Assembly (NCBI GenBank): GCA_021741795.1
Contig: JAIOXC010000003.1
Coordinates: 1-30,546, forward strand
Direction: 5' to 3'
DNA from: Ilumatobacteraceae bacterium
GTDB taxonomy: Bacteria; Actinomycetota; Acidimicrobiia; Acidimicrobiales; Ilumatobacteraceae
DNA length: 30,546 nt
Shown: one piece after another, positions 8,173 to 15,403 of the stretch
Position numbering within the stretch: the first letter of the stretch is position 1
How the letters are laid out: each line of letters begins with the position of its first letter
Notes under the pieces: model-generated
What the model was told of the DNA's origin: nothing
Seen by the model: only the letters and a program-made list of their open reading frames with translations
Database searches by the model: none
Position numbers and translations under genes: made by a program

Positions 8173-10077
8173 CTAGGGCTCAACTATCGCAAAGCCCGTT
8201 ACAAACTTTTCTAGGTTTCCAAAGATATTCAAGAGCGCACCGGCATCACCATCAACTGTGATCGTCCCCTCGGTCATTTCATGAATGAAAGTTGTGGATT
8301 GCGTAATGACATCCAACAATGTTTCTCTTTTAATGTGAATTGTCGCATCAGCAGCATCGGAATGTCGACCTTGCGTGGAAACAAGTGTTCTATTTGACAG
8401 TGCCAGTATCCACGACTGATCCGCAGTACCCGCCATGTCGACGAAGTTCCAATTCACCGTGGTGGTGAGTCCGCCAACCTGCTCTTGCATTAATCGGACC
8501 GCCAGAGTGTCAAACACTTGACCAATTGTCATCGCACGTGTCATTCCTCGAGCCCGTGCACCAAGTTCGACTGGCGGTGGTGGGCCATTGCGTAGTTCTT
8601 GTGCACCCATGAGATATGCATTGCGGAAGGTTGAAGACTCCGCTTGGTACCCAAGTTGTTCGAGCGTGTCCGCTTGCAACTCGCGGGCCTTGATATTGGT
8701 TGGGTCTGCAAACACTGCATGGTTGACCAGCTCTGCCACCCAGCGATAGTCGCCAGCGTCAAAGGACTTCTGTGCGGCTGCCAACAGCGCATCCATTCCG
8801 CCTGCAAGCTCTACGTATCGCTTTCCCGCATCGGTTGGCTGCAACTTATTGAGATTGGCCGGGTTGCCGTCGTACCAACTGAGATAACGCTGATACACAG
8901 CCTTCGAGTTGTGAACAAGATCGCCGTAAAAACCACGGGTGTGTTCGTTTGCCAAAAACTCGTCGGGCATCTTCAAATGTTGAGCAATCTCCAGTGGTGT
9001 CATGCCCTGATTTGCGCACCGCATCGTTTGGTCATGAATCCATCTATATAGGTCACGCTGCAAGATCAAGAATTCTCGAACGTCCTCAGACCCCCATCTC
9101 GGCCAGTTGTGTGATGTAAACAAAATCTTGGTGTCGGCTCCGAACAACTCGATGCTCTCATTGATGTATTTAGACCAACTCAATGCATTACGCACCTGCG
9201 CTCCGCGAATTGGCACGAGGTTGTGCATCGTGTGCGAGCAATTCTCTGCCATGCACAACCAACCAAAGTCTGGAAAGAAGAAATTCATTTCGGCAGGAGC
9301 TTCGGTTTCGGGTGTCATCTGAAACACAATTCGCACCCCGTCAACGATCATCTCCTGACCTGTATGGGTGATGTCATGAGTTGGCGCCACCAATGACGGC
9401 GCTGCTGTTGGCACCGAGTTACCTAAACCACAGTCAACATGACCTTCTGGACTTGCTGGAAGGAGTGGCCCAAACTGATAGGTCGCTCTCCTGCCCATTG
9501 CTGGCCCTGCAATAACGTTTTCAGCAATCGCCTCATACAAGAATCCTTCAGGTGCAATGACGGCGCACTTGCCAGCATCTACATCTGCTCGCGTTGTCAC
9601 TCCGAGTACTCCGCCGAAATGATCTGCGTGTGAATGTGTGTAGATCACACCAGTGACGGGGCGCTCACCAACATGTTTATTGATCAATTCGAGTGATGCT
9701 CGTGCAGTGAAGTCGCTCGTCAGAGGGTCAATAACTACCCAACCTTTGTCGCCGCGAATAAACGTGATGTTCGAAATGTCGTATCCGCGTACCTGCCATA
9801 CGCCGTTCGCAACTTCAAACAACCCGTGATGAGCGTTGAGTGTTGCATGACGCCATAAGTGCGGATTCACCGTGTCTGGCGTATCGCGATTGTCGCGCAA
9901 AAAATCATACGCAGCAGTGTCGATTACTTTGCGACCCTTGTCGTCAACAATTTTGGCCTCAGTACGCGCCGCAATGAATCCTCGTGTAACGCGCTCGAGA
10001 TCGGCAGGGTCAAAGACGCGACCTTGTGTTGAACTATTGAGTTCACGCGTAACTGGCGATGCTGGCTTACTGACCAT
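8173..10077 (-). CDS. Alkyl/aryl-sulfatase-like metallo-beta-lactamase-fold hydrolase (SdsA1/BDS1 family)
   Basis: The 634-residue product has the three-part build of linear alkylsulfatases. First comes a metallo-beta-lactamase domain with THSHADH at residues 147-153 and further His in CSHTMHN and TSHNWPRWG. A dimerisation domain follows (about residues 370-510), then a C-terminal SCP2-like lipid-binding domain (about 520-634). Known members hydrolyse primary alkyl sulfates such as SDS to alcohol and sulfate. Unlike the secreted Pseudomonas enzyme, this one shows no signal peptide and is probably cytoplasmic. It stands as a single gene: the convergent Rieske gene ends 10 bp away, and a strong hairpin separates it from the copper oxidase gene upstream. 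A GATACT box six bases before the ATG is a weak leaderless-promoter candidate. Confidence 0.9.
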   Translation of the reverse strand: MVSKPASPVTRELNSSTQGRVFDPADLERVTRGFIAARTEAKIVDDKGRKVIDTAAYDFLRDNRDTPDTVNPHLWRHATLNAHHGLFEVANGVWQVRGYDISNITFIRGDKGWVVIDPLTSDFTARASLELINKHVGERPVTGVIYTHSHADHFGGVLGVTTRADVDAGKCAVIAPEGFLYEAIAENVIAGPAMGRRATYQFGPLLPASPEGHVDCGLGNSVPTAAPSLVAPTHDITHTGQEMIVDGVRIVFQMTPETEAPAEMNFFFPDFGWLCMAENCSHTMHNLVPIRGAQVRNALSWSKYINESIELFGADTKILFTSHNWPRWGSEDVREFLILQRDLYRWIHDQTMRCANQGMTPLEIAQHLKMPDEFLANEHTRGFYGDLVHNSKAVYQRYLSWYDGNPANLNKLQPTDAGKRYVELAGGMDALLAAAQKSFDAGDYRWVAELVNHAVFADPTNIKARELQADTLEQLGYQAESSTFRNAYLMGAQELRNGPPPPVELGARARGMTRAMTIGQVFDTLAVRLMQEQVGGLTTTVNWNFVDMAGTADQSWILALSNRTLVSTQGRHSDAADATIHIKRETLLDVITQSTTFIHEMTEGTITVDGDAGALLNIFGNLEKFVTGFAIVEP

Positions 10078-10134
10078 GCTTCAAGTATCTCGCTTCAACC
10101 ACCCACAGAGCGAATCGACCCGTAAATACCAAAA

Positions 10135-10170
10135 GGGCTGTGTACCGAAGTTTCCTTCGCTACACAGCCC
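10135..10170 (-). terminator. Rho-independent terminator of the multicopper oxidase gene
   Basis: GGGCTGTGTA (10135-10144) pairs with TACACAGCCC (10161-10170). After one C-C mismatch the stem continues with CGAAG/CTTCG around a TTTC loop. On the minus strand the hairpin is followed by TTTTGGTATT. It lies 16 bases past the stop of the copper oxidase gene and upstream of the alkylsulfatase gene, so it insulates the two. Confidence 0.85.
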
Positions 10171-10185
10171 CGAAGGGTAAATCAT

Positions 10186-11592
10186 CTAGCTAACGATTAC
10201 TGCTGTCACCATGTAGCGCATACCTTGAGGTGTTTCGGCGTGCGTGAGGATGTGGCAGTGCCATGCCCATACACCTGCATCCTGCGCGGTGTAGACCACT
10301 GTCCAACGCTCACCAGGGGCAACGCTGATCGTGTCAGCAAAGTATGGCGAATCGAGAACAACTCCATCGCGGGCCACGACCAAGCCTGTTGGTTGGTGCA
10401 TGTGCATTGGGTGAGTCATGAAACCTTCGTTGTAATAGTGCACAACCAGGGTCTCGCCGACTTTTAGCGTGTACGGCGTTGTTGCAGGAAATGATTTGCC
10501 ATTGAGTGAGAGGCCAATGTTGCCGGCGTCGTTCAATACCATGACCACTTCTTGCTCAGCTTTACCATCTGCATCACCCGTTCGGCCACTGGCTGCCTTC
10601 ATCGCAAGAGTTTTCCAATCGTCGATGATGATTGCACCAGCCATACCGTTTGGAATCTGCACCTGTGCGTTGTGGTGTGAGTGATACATACCAACTGCTG
10701 GACCGTCCGCAACGAATTCGTAGTTGAAGGTGGCACCTGGCTCAATTGGCTTCTGCGTGTAAGGGTCCACACCATCCATTGCATTTGGCACTCGAATTCC
10801 GTGCAGGTGCAACGAGGTGGACTCTGGAAGTTCGTTCTTATGAATGATGCGCACCTTGTCGCCCGAGTTCACATGGATAACTGGACCAGGAATCATCCCG
10901 TTGTATGTCCAGCCGTCGACGAACTTGCCTACTTCGACTTCCCACTTCACAATCTTTGCGGTAAGAAGGAATTCTTTGTAGCCATCTGCCGACATGGTGT
11001 ATTCAAGTTCCTGGTTGCCAATGCCTTCTGTTTTGGCTGGGTACGTCATGGCAACGTCTTCCATCGCCTTGTCCATTTGTTGCCATGTCATCGCTGACAT
11101 CGGCGCAGTGTCAGTACTTGCCATTGCTGATGCGCCTTCTGCGACAGTCAGCGTGGCTTTCATTCCGGATGCCTCATGACCTGCAACCTCACAAATAATG
11201 GCAACTTCACCAACTTCAAGACCCGAAACTACGAGCTCTGCTGTCTCGCCAGACTTCAACATAATTGTGCGTTTGTTGAGCGTCGGGATTGCAAAGTTGT
11301 GCTCGAGCGTGCCGCCGTTAACAACCTGAAAAGTGACTTCGCCAGGTGGCACCGTTGCTGGCGTCATGGTGACAGCAAATTCGGTCAGTCTTACCTGCAC
11401 GATGGTGGCCACTGCTGCCGACGAAGAACTCGACGTTGAGGAGCCTCCGTTGTCGTTATTGATTGCTACTACTGCAACGACACCTAAAACAAGTGCGGCA
11501 ATTGAGACGGCCACAAACATGAGACCAACAACCGACTTGGCTAGGAATGATTCATTCTTTTGAACTGTTGACCCTGATGAAGTATCTGACAT
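10186..11592 (-). CDS. Membrane-anchored multicopper oxidase with N-terminal cupredoxin domain
   Basis: The product has about 468 residues from the ATG at 11592; further upstream the frame looks non-coding. An N-terminal helix (about 20-43, VVGLMFVAVSIAALVLG) anchors it, followed by a Ser-rich linker. Residues 65-150 form a blue-copper domain with ligands H98, C134, H139 and M144. The two-domain oxidase follows: H262/H264 (HLHG), H304/H306 (HSHH), H394/H397/H399 (HPMHMH) and H445-C446-H447, H451, M458. The first oxidase cupredoxin has no Cys, so its type-1 copper lies only in the second, as in two-domain type B laccase-like enzymes. It should oxidise a small substrate or Cu(I) outside the membrane and reduce oxygen; a nitrite-reductase role is less likely. 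The gene is monocistronic, with a terminator at its end. Confidence 0.85.
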   Translation of the reverse strand: MSDTSSGSTVQKNESFLAKSVVGLMFVAVSIAALVLGVVAVVAINNDNGGSSTSSSSSAAVATIVQVRLTEFAVTMTPATVPPGEVTFQVVNGGTLEHNFAIPTLNKRTIMLKSGETAELVVSGLEVGEVAIICEVAGHEASGMKATLTVAEGASAMASTDTAPMSAMTWQQMDKAMEDVAMTYPAKTEGIGNQELEYTMSADGYKEFLLTAKIVKWEVEVGKFVDGWTYNGMIPGPVIHVNSGDKVRIIHKNELPESTSLHLHGIRVPNAMDGVDPYTQKPIEPGATFNYEFVADGPAVGMYHSHHNAQVQIPNGMAGAIIIDDWKTLAMKAASGRTGDADGKAEQEVVMVLNDAGNIGLSLNGKSFPATTPYTLKVGETLVVHYYNEGFMTHPMHMHQPTGLVVARDGVVLDSPYFADTISVAPGERWTVVYTAQDAGVWAWHCHILTHAETPQGMRYMVTAVIVS

Positions 11593-11657
11593 AGTTCTCG
11601 ACTTTCTCGCGTGGTAGTAAGAGTACAAAAAAGTTCCAGATGAATGCGCTTTCATGC

Positions 11658-11684
11658 ACAGAGAATTGCAGTGCATTTCTCTGT
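11658..11684. promoter_or_regulatory. 27-bp near-perfect palindrome upstream of the multicopper oxidase gene
   Basis: The outer arms ACAGAGAA (11658-11665) and TTCTCTGT (11677-11684) are exact complements. The inner part TGCA-g-TGCA (11667-11675) continues the symmetry. Of 13 base pairs around the central G, 12 match; the exception is T/T at 11666 and 11676. It lies 66-92 bases before the start codon, the right place for an operator or a leader hairpin. The regulator is unknown. Confidence 0.6.
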
Positions 11685-11706
11685 AATTACGCAGTTCTAT
11701 TCTGAT

Positions 11707-11728
11707 GTGACGATTTGCATGACGTCAC
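11707..11728. promoter_or_regulatory. Inverted GTGACG repeat upstream of the multicopper oxidase gene
   Basis: GTGACG (11707-11712) and CGTCAC (11723-11728) form a dyad with a 10-bp spacer. The right arm overlaps the perfect octamer palindrome TGACGTCA (11720-11727). The GTGAC core also recurs in the two direct repeats further upstream, which suggests related binding sites. Confidence 0.4.
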
Positions 11729-11751
11729 GAAAATTATGCGTTAAAAATAAA

Positions 11752-11786
11752 TAGTGACGCCTAACGGAGAATTAGTGACACCTAAC
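11752..11786. repeat. Two 14-bp direct repeats at 21-bp spacing
   Basis: TAGTGACGCCTAAC (11752-11765) and TAGTGACACCTAAC (11773-11786) differ at one base and start 21 bp apart, two turns of the helix. They lie between the stop of the HutD-like gene and the control region of the copper oxidase gene. On the oxidase strand they are followed by an AT-rich stretch. A paired operator is the simplest reading. Confidence 0.55.
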
Positions 11787-11788
11787 AA

Positions 11789-12313
11789 TCAAATCGTTGC
11801 GGCGATGCCTTCAAGTACTGAAATTGTTTTTTGCGAATCGATAAACACTCCATCAAGTATTTGCAATGAGATTTCATCTTTATCAACGATCAATAGCGAC
11901 GGCGAATGTATCGCCACGACAACCGAACAACAATCAATTACTTGTCCGGCGGTGCTCAGTTGTAGCGACTTTTTTTCTGCACCGTCGCGCACCATTAAGT
12001 TGAGCGCTCGCATTGGGCCGTCAATCAAGGTGGCGAACACAACGTCATCTCCTCGGAACGTCGTGACAGAACCGGGTTCGCAACGATGATCTACCCCATT
12101 GATATTGAGCACTACTCCGTTGCCATCGGCAACACAGAACTCTCGAGTTACACCGGGGAACGAAGAAAATGGAACATTCTGCGTGATATCGGCGGTGGAA
12201 AGTCGCCAAGTCCAGTCATCGGGAAGTGATCCATCGCATGCAATTTCATATTGCACCCCAAGGCCATTGCGCCACGGAACCGCAGTTCGTTCAGATGCCC
12301 TCTGCAGAATCAT
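11789..12313 (-). CDS. HutD/Ves family cupin-like protein
   Basis: The 174-residue product shows the family pattern: a VPWRNGLGVQYEIA segment near the N terminus (compare WKNGGGxTxEI), WTWRLSTADITQNVPFSSFPGVTREF in the middle, and a beta-rich cupin-like fold. HutD accompanies histidine utilisation genes in some bacteria, and Ves is a cold-induced relative; the biochemical role is unclear. None of the hut genes are in this window. The start ATG overlaps the stop of the methyltransferase gene as ATGA, so it is probably translated by coupling as the third gene of a trio. The triple Gly of typical members is changed to GLG here. Confidence 0.8.
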   Translation of the reverse strand: MILQRASERTAVPWRNGLGVQYEIACDGSLPDDWTWRLSTADITQNVPFSSFPGVTREFCVADGNGVVLNINGVDHRCEPGSVTTFRGDDVVFATLIDGPMRALNLMVRDGAEKKSLQLSTAGQVIDCCSVVVAIHSPSLLIVDKDEISLQILDGVFIDSQKTISVLEGIAATI

Positions 12314-13125
12314 ATTTTGCGCAAAATCACCCAGAACTCAAGAGCGTTTTCTCGCGTTGGAAACATACGACCGACTGTAAATGGAATGTGCTTATTCTTT
12401 GACAAGGAAGTCATGGTGCTCACAAATGTCTCGGGAGTGAAAAACCAAGCGTGAACATCAATGTAAGAACCATGAGATGCATCCAACGCATCAATTGCCA
12501 TTTTCGTTCGCTCGGCACGATTCTCTTCAGGATCTCCATGATCACCCTGCCAGTGTCGTACTGCATCATTGTGAGTCGTGTGGGCAAGATGGGCTATCAC
12601 CGCCGAATCAGGGTGTACTGTGCGCTGTTCTAGGTGTGCATCAATCATCTGCTGCGCTGAAGACGGCACAAAAAAATGATCAAAACAATACCGATGGTCG
12701 GGAATCAACAGAAAATATCGACCGCCCGGAAGCAATAAGTCGGCAATATCTTGAAGGTGACCGATGATGTCTGGCTGATGCTCAATCGCGTGGCTGCTCA
12801 CCACAACATTAAATTGATCACGGACCACCGAGAGATCCGAGCCAGTGCTGACCCAATTAATTTCTGGAACTTTCTCGGGATCAAGACCCAACTGGATTGC
12901 ACGAGCACGTAAATCATGTGTCGACATCACATCGACATAGGAGACGTTTGGTCCACGCAACATTGGTGCTGCAAATGGTCCTATTTCCAAAACTCGCGCT
13001 GTTGGCGGAATCAATTTGACAAATGATTGCCGATCATTCACTGGTGTTAGAGGTTGAGCACCTTGTTGATTGATCCACTTTCTCTTCAATCGTTTTCGTC
13101 CACGCGAACCAATCACGAATGTCAT
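12310..13125 (-). CDS. Class I SAM-dependent methyltransferase
   Basis: The 271-residue product has motif I VLEIGPFAAP at about residues 44-53, an acidic strand-2 end near YVDVMS, and SSHAIEHQPDII in the motif IV region typical of Methyltransf_11/23 enzymes. These are followed by LLLPGGRYFLLIPD. Such IEH-type enzymes often sit in surface-glycan clusters; the substrate is not evident. The start at 13125 is favoured because its ATG overlaps the pentapeptide gene stop as ATGA and removes a non-homologous 29-residue extension. The basic N terminus (GSRGRKRLKRKW) is notable. It is the middle gene of a tightly coupled trio. Confidence 0.85.
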   Translation of the reverse strand: MTFVIGSRGRKRLKRKWINQQGAQPLTPVNDRQSFVKLIPPTARVLEIGPFAAPMLRGPNVSYVDVMSTHDLRARAIQLGLDPEKVPEINWVSTGSDLSVVRDQFNVVVSSHAIEHQPDIIGHLQDIADLLLPGGRYFLLIPDHRYCFDHFFVPSSAQQMIDAHLEQRTVHPDSAVIAHLAHTTHNDAVRHWQGDHGDPEENRAERTKMAIDALDASHGSYIDVHAWFFTPETFVSTMTSLSKNKHIPFTVGRMFPTRENALEFWVILRKI

Positions 13126-13724
13126 GGGCAGTACAGATTGCCCTTCGTTCGAAATACTTGGACATCGGAAAGCTGCTTCGCCGAGATTCCAACAACCGTC
13201 TCGAGATCCCAACCGCAGATCACCGTGCTCAGCATGTTGGCATTTGTGAAGTTTGCGCCAGCGATTACTGCACCCGTGAAGTTCGCGCTCGCCAGATTGG
13301 CACCCGTGAAATCTGCACCAGTGATATTGGCTCGTATGAACTGAGTTTGTTTGAGGTTGGCCCTCACAAAGCGTGCGCCAGCCAAGTTGGCCACACTGAA
13401 ATCGGTGAACTCAAGTTTGAGCAACGAGTAATCGACGCCAACAAGGTTTGCAAACTGACATTTCAGAGTCGTAATACACAGGATGTCTAGAGCCGCCAAA
13501 GTGGTGGTTGTCTCGGGAACTGTTGTTTCAGGAACCGTTGTTTCGACAGCGGACGGCACAGTCTCTGGCAACGTCGATTCCACTTCGACCAATGAGATGT
13601 TGACTACTTCGGATGTGCTTGAAGCGCTTGGAGTACTGCTCACTGCACAGGCCGATAGCACCACCAAACCCAGCGCAACTAGCACACTTGAGGGACAGAA
13701 AAAGAGAACTTTGTTGCGTGCCAT
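13122..13724 (-). CDS. Pentapeptide-repeat lipoprotein
   Basis: The 200-residue product starts with a lipoprotein leader whose lipobox LSAC puts the acylated Cys at residue 26. A Ser/Thr/Val-rich spacer with three PETT(V/T) units follows. About 14 pentapeptide repeats of type A(N/D)(L/F)xx come next (for example ANLAGARFVRANLKQ, ADFTGANLASANFTG), which should form a right-handed quadrilateral beta-helix. A short C-terminal part has two Cys. The protein is expected on the outer face of the membrane. The function of pentapeptide proteins varies (some protect gyrase, but those are cytosolic), so no role is assigned. The ATG at 13724 has a TAGTAT box exactly six bases upstream, consistent with a leaderless transcript. 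It is the first gene of the trio. Confidence 0.85.
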   Translation of the reverse strand: MARNKVLFFCPSSVLVALGLVVLSACAVSSTPSASSTSEVVNISLVEVESTLPETVPSAVETTVPETTVPETTTTLAALDILCITTLKCQFANLVGVDYSLLKLEFTDFSVANLAGARFVRANLKQTQFIRANITGADFTGANLASANFTGAVIAGANFTNANMLSTVICGWDLETVVGISAKQLSDVQVFRTKGNLYCP

Positions 13725-13736
13725 TAACAAATACTA
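13724..13736 (-). promoter_or_regulatory. Leaderless-type -10 box of the pentapeptide lipoprotein operon
   Basis: On the minus strand TAGTAT (13736-13731) is followed by six bases and then the ATG at 13724, the TANNNT-N6-ATG layout of leaderless actinobacterial promoters. No convincing -35 hexamer or Shine-Dalgarno sequence is present. Confidence 0.45.
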
Positions 13737-13764
13737 CGCCAATCATTGCTACTTTTAGAGGCTC

Positions 13765-14643
13765 ATGACTACATCTCAAAACCCTCAATGGGGCACCCCC
13801 GACATGGTTTCGCAACTCGAGCGAGTGCTGGTGCGCACACCAACAAAAGTTGGCAAATTTGTTGAAGAAGGTTTCTGGCGCCAACCAGATACATCGGCGC
13901 TGCTTACTGAACACAAATCGTTTACTGAACTGCTTGAAAGTCTTGGTTGCACAGTTGATGTTGCGGCACCAGTTGACGGACTCGTTGATGCCGTCTACAT
14001 GCATGACCCAATGATCATGACACCCCATGGCGCAATTTTGTTGCGCATGGCCAAGCCAGTGCGTTCACCAGAGCCCGCAGAGTTTCGCAAAGATCTCGAG
14101 AGGCTTGGCGTACCAATCTTGGGGCAACTCACCGACCCAGCATTTGCCGACGGCGGCGACAAGGTATGGCTTGACGCAAAGACGCTATTGATTGGTCATG
14201 GCTACCGCACCAATCAGGCAGGCATCGACCAAGTGCGTGCGCTGCTCGCACCACATGGTGTCGATGTTTTTTCGTTCGACCTTCCTCACTACGAAGGCCC
14301 AAGTGCAGTACTACACCTCATGAGCGTGCTCTCGCCTATCGCTCACGACAAAGCAGTGGTTTACGAACCGCTCGCCCCCGTGCGCTTGTTACAGTTTCTC
14401 GAGACACGCGGCATCTCGTGGTTTAGCGTGAGTGAAAAAGAAATGCTGACCCAGGGCAGCAACATCTTGACCATCCGTCCAAATGTTGTCGTGCTCGCAG
14501 CGGGCAACCCAGTCATTGAGGCTCAATTGCGGGCAGCAGGCGTTGAAGTGCACCTTTTTAATGGCGACAACGTGGCGGTCAAAGGCGACGGCGGACCAAC
14601 ATGTCTTACCGCTCCACTGCTTCGGGTAACAAGTCATGTCTGA
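13765..14643 (+). CDS. Dimethylarginine dimethylaminohydrolase (DDAH)-like amidinohydrolase
   Basis: The 292-residue product belongs to the guanidino-group modifying superfamily. Visible features are an N-terminal substrate segment (VLVRTP), the acidic HDPMIMTPHGAILLRMAK, ADGGDKVWLD, the catalytic-His region VLHLMSVLSP, and the nucleophile C280 in GGPTCLTAPLLR close to the C terminus. Known members hydrolyse methylated arginines to citrulline and methylamines, or transfer amidino groups; dimethylarginine is a guess for the substrate. A short AGAGG lies three bases before the ATG and a TACTTT box ends nine bases before it. The last eight bases overlap the SDR gene, indicating translational coupling. 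Confidence 0.85.
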   Translation: MTTSQNPQWGTPDMVSQLERVLVRTPTKVGKFVEEGFWRQPDTSALLTEHKSFTELLESLGCTVDVAAPVDGLVDAVYMHDPMIMTPHGAILLRMAKPVRSPEPAEFRKDLERLGVPILGQLTDPAFADGGDKVWLDAKTLLIGHGYRTNQAGIDQVRALLAPHGVDVFSFDLPHYEGPSAVLHLMSVLSPIAHDKAVVYEPLAPVRLLQFLETRGISWFSVSEKEMLTQGSNILTIRPNVVVLAAGNPVIEAQLRAAGVEVHLFNGDNVAVKGDGGPTCLTAPLLRVTSHV

Positions 14644-15373
14644 GTTCAGTGGCAAGGTTGCCCTAGTTACGGGTTCGACGAGCGGGATTGGCGAGGCCAT
14701 CGCCCGCTCGCTACATGCTCTTGGCGCATCAGTCGTGATCAACTCATCGTCATCGGTTGAAGCGGGTCAGAAGATTGCCGAGTCACTTGGTCAAAATGCC
14801 ATCTACGTCCAGGCTGACATCAGCGATAAAGCATCGGGTCAACGACTCATCGACGAAACGCTCAAGCAGTTTGGTCAACTCGACATCTTGATCAACAATG
14901 CTGGATGGACAAAACTCATCGCTCATCACGACCTAGAAGCCCTGACTGACGAAATTTTTACGCGCACATTTGACGTCAACGTGACCGGCACCTGGATGCT
15001 CACCAAAGCCGCGATGCCGCATCTCAAGAAAAGTAACGATGGCAATGTTGTCAACATCACTTCTGTTGCCGGCGTACGACCAATTGGTAGTTCGATGGCA
15101 TATTCGATGACCAAGGCTGCACTCAATCAAATGACGGTGTTGCTTGCCAAGTCATGTGGCCCAGTGCGTGTCAATGCTGTCGCACCAGGTCTTGTCGAAA
15201 CACCGTGGACAAAAGATTGGCAAAATCAACACGATGCAGTGAAGGCAGTTACCCCACTTCACCGTTCGGCCACTATGGAAGATTGTGTGCAAGCAACACT
15301 TGGCTTGTTGCGCACGAAATATGCAACGGGTCAAATCTTTGTGGTTGACGGTGGTTTAACGCTCGTTTTATAG
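14636..15373 (+). CDS. Short-chain dehydrogenase/reductase (SDR)
   Basis: The 245-residue classical SDR has the cofactor motif TGSTSGIG (12-19), NNAG (87-90), N115, S143, Y156 and K160 (YxxxK), and a C-terminal TGQIFVVDGG. All catalytic residues are present, so an NAD(P)-dependent oxidoreductase is expected; the substrate is unknown. It overlaps the DDAH-like gene by eight bases. This suggests the two act on the same metabolite series, though that is inference from the coupling alone. Confidence 0.92.
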   Translation: MSEFSGKVALVTGSTSGIGEAIARSLHALGASVVINSSSSVEAGQKIAESLGQNAIYVQADISDKASGQRLIDETLKQFGQLDILINNAGWTKLIAHHDLEALTDEIFTRTFDVNVTGTWMLTKAAMPHLKKSNDGNVVNITSVAGVRPIGSSMAYSMTKAALNQMTVLLAKSCGPVRVNAVAPGLVETPWTKDWQNQHDAVKAVTPLHRSATMEDCVQATLGLLRTKYATGQIFVVDGGLTLVL

Positions 15374-15403
15374 CGAGTGTTATGGCGAGTTTTTACAACT
15401 CGC
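15358..15403. terminator. Two adjacent hairpins between convergent SDR and cinA genes
   Basis: AACGCTCG (15358-15365) pairs with CGAGTGTT (15374-15381) with one G-T pair around the SDR stop. GCGAGTT (15385-15391) pairs with AACTCGC (15397-15403) around the cinA stop. They could end transcription from both sides, but neither has a strong T-run. Confidence 0.4.

Noticed and set aside
13119..13490. Plus-strand frame with a periodic Cys/Arg pattern
   Set aside because: The periodicity is the antisense image of the pentapeptide repeats.
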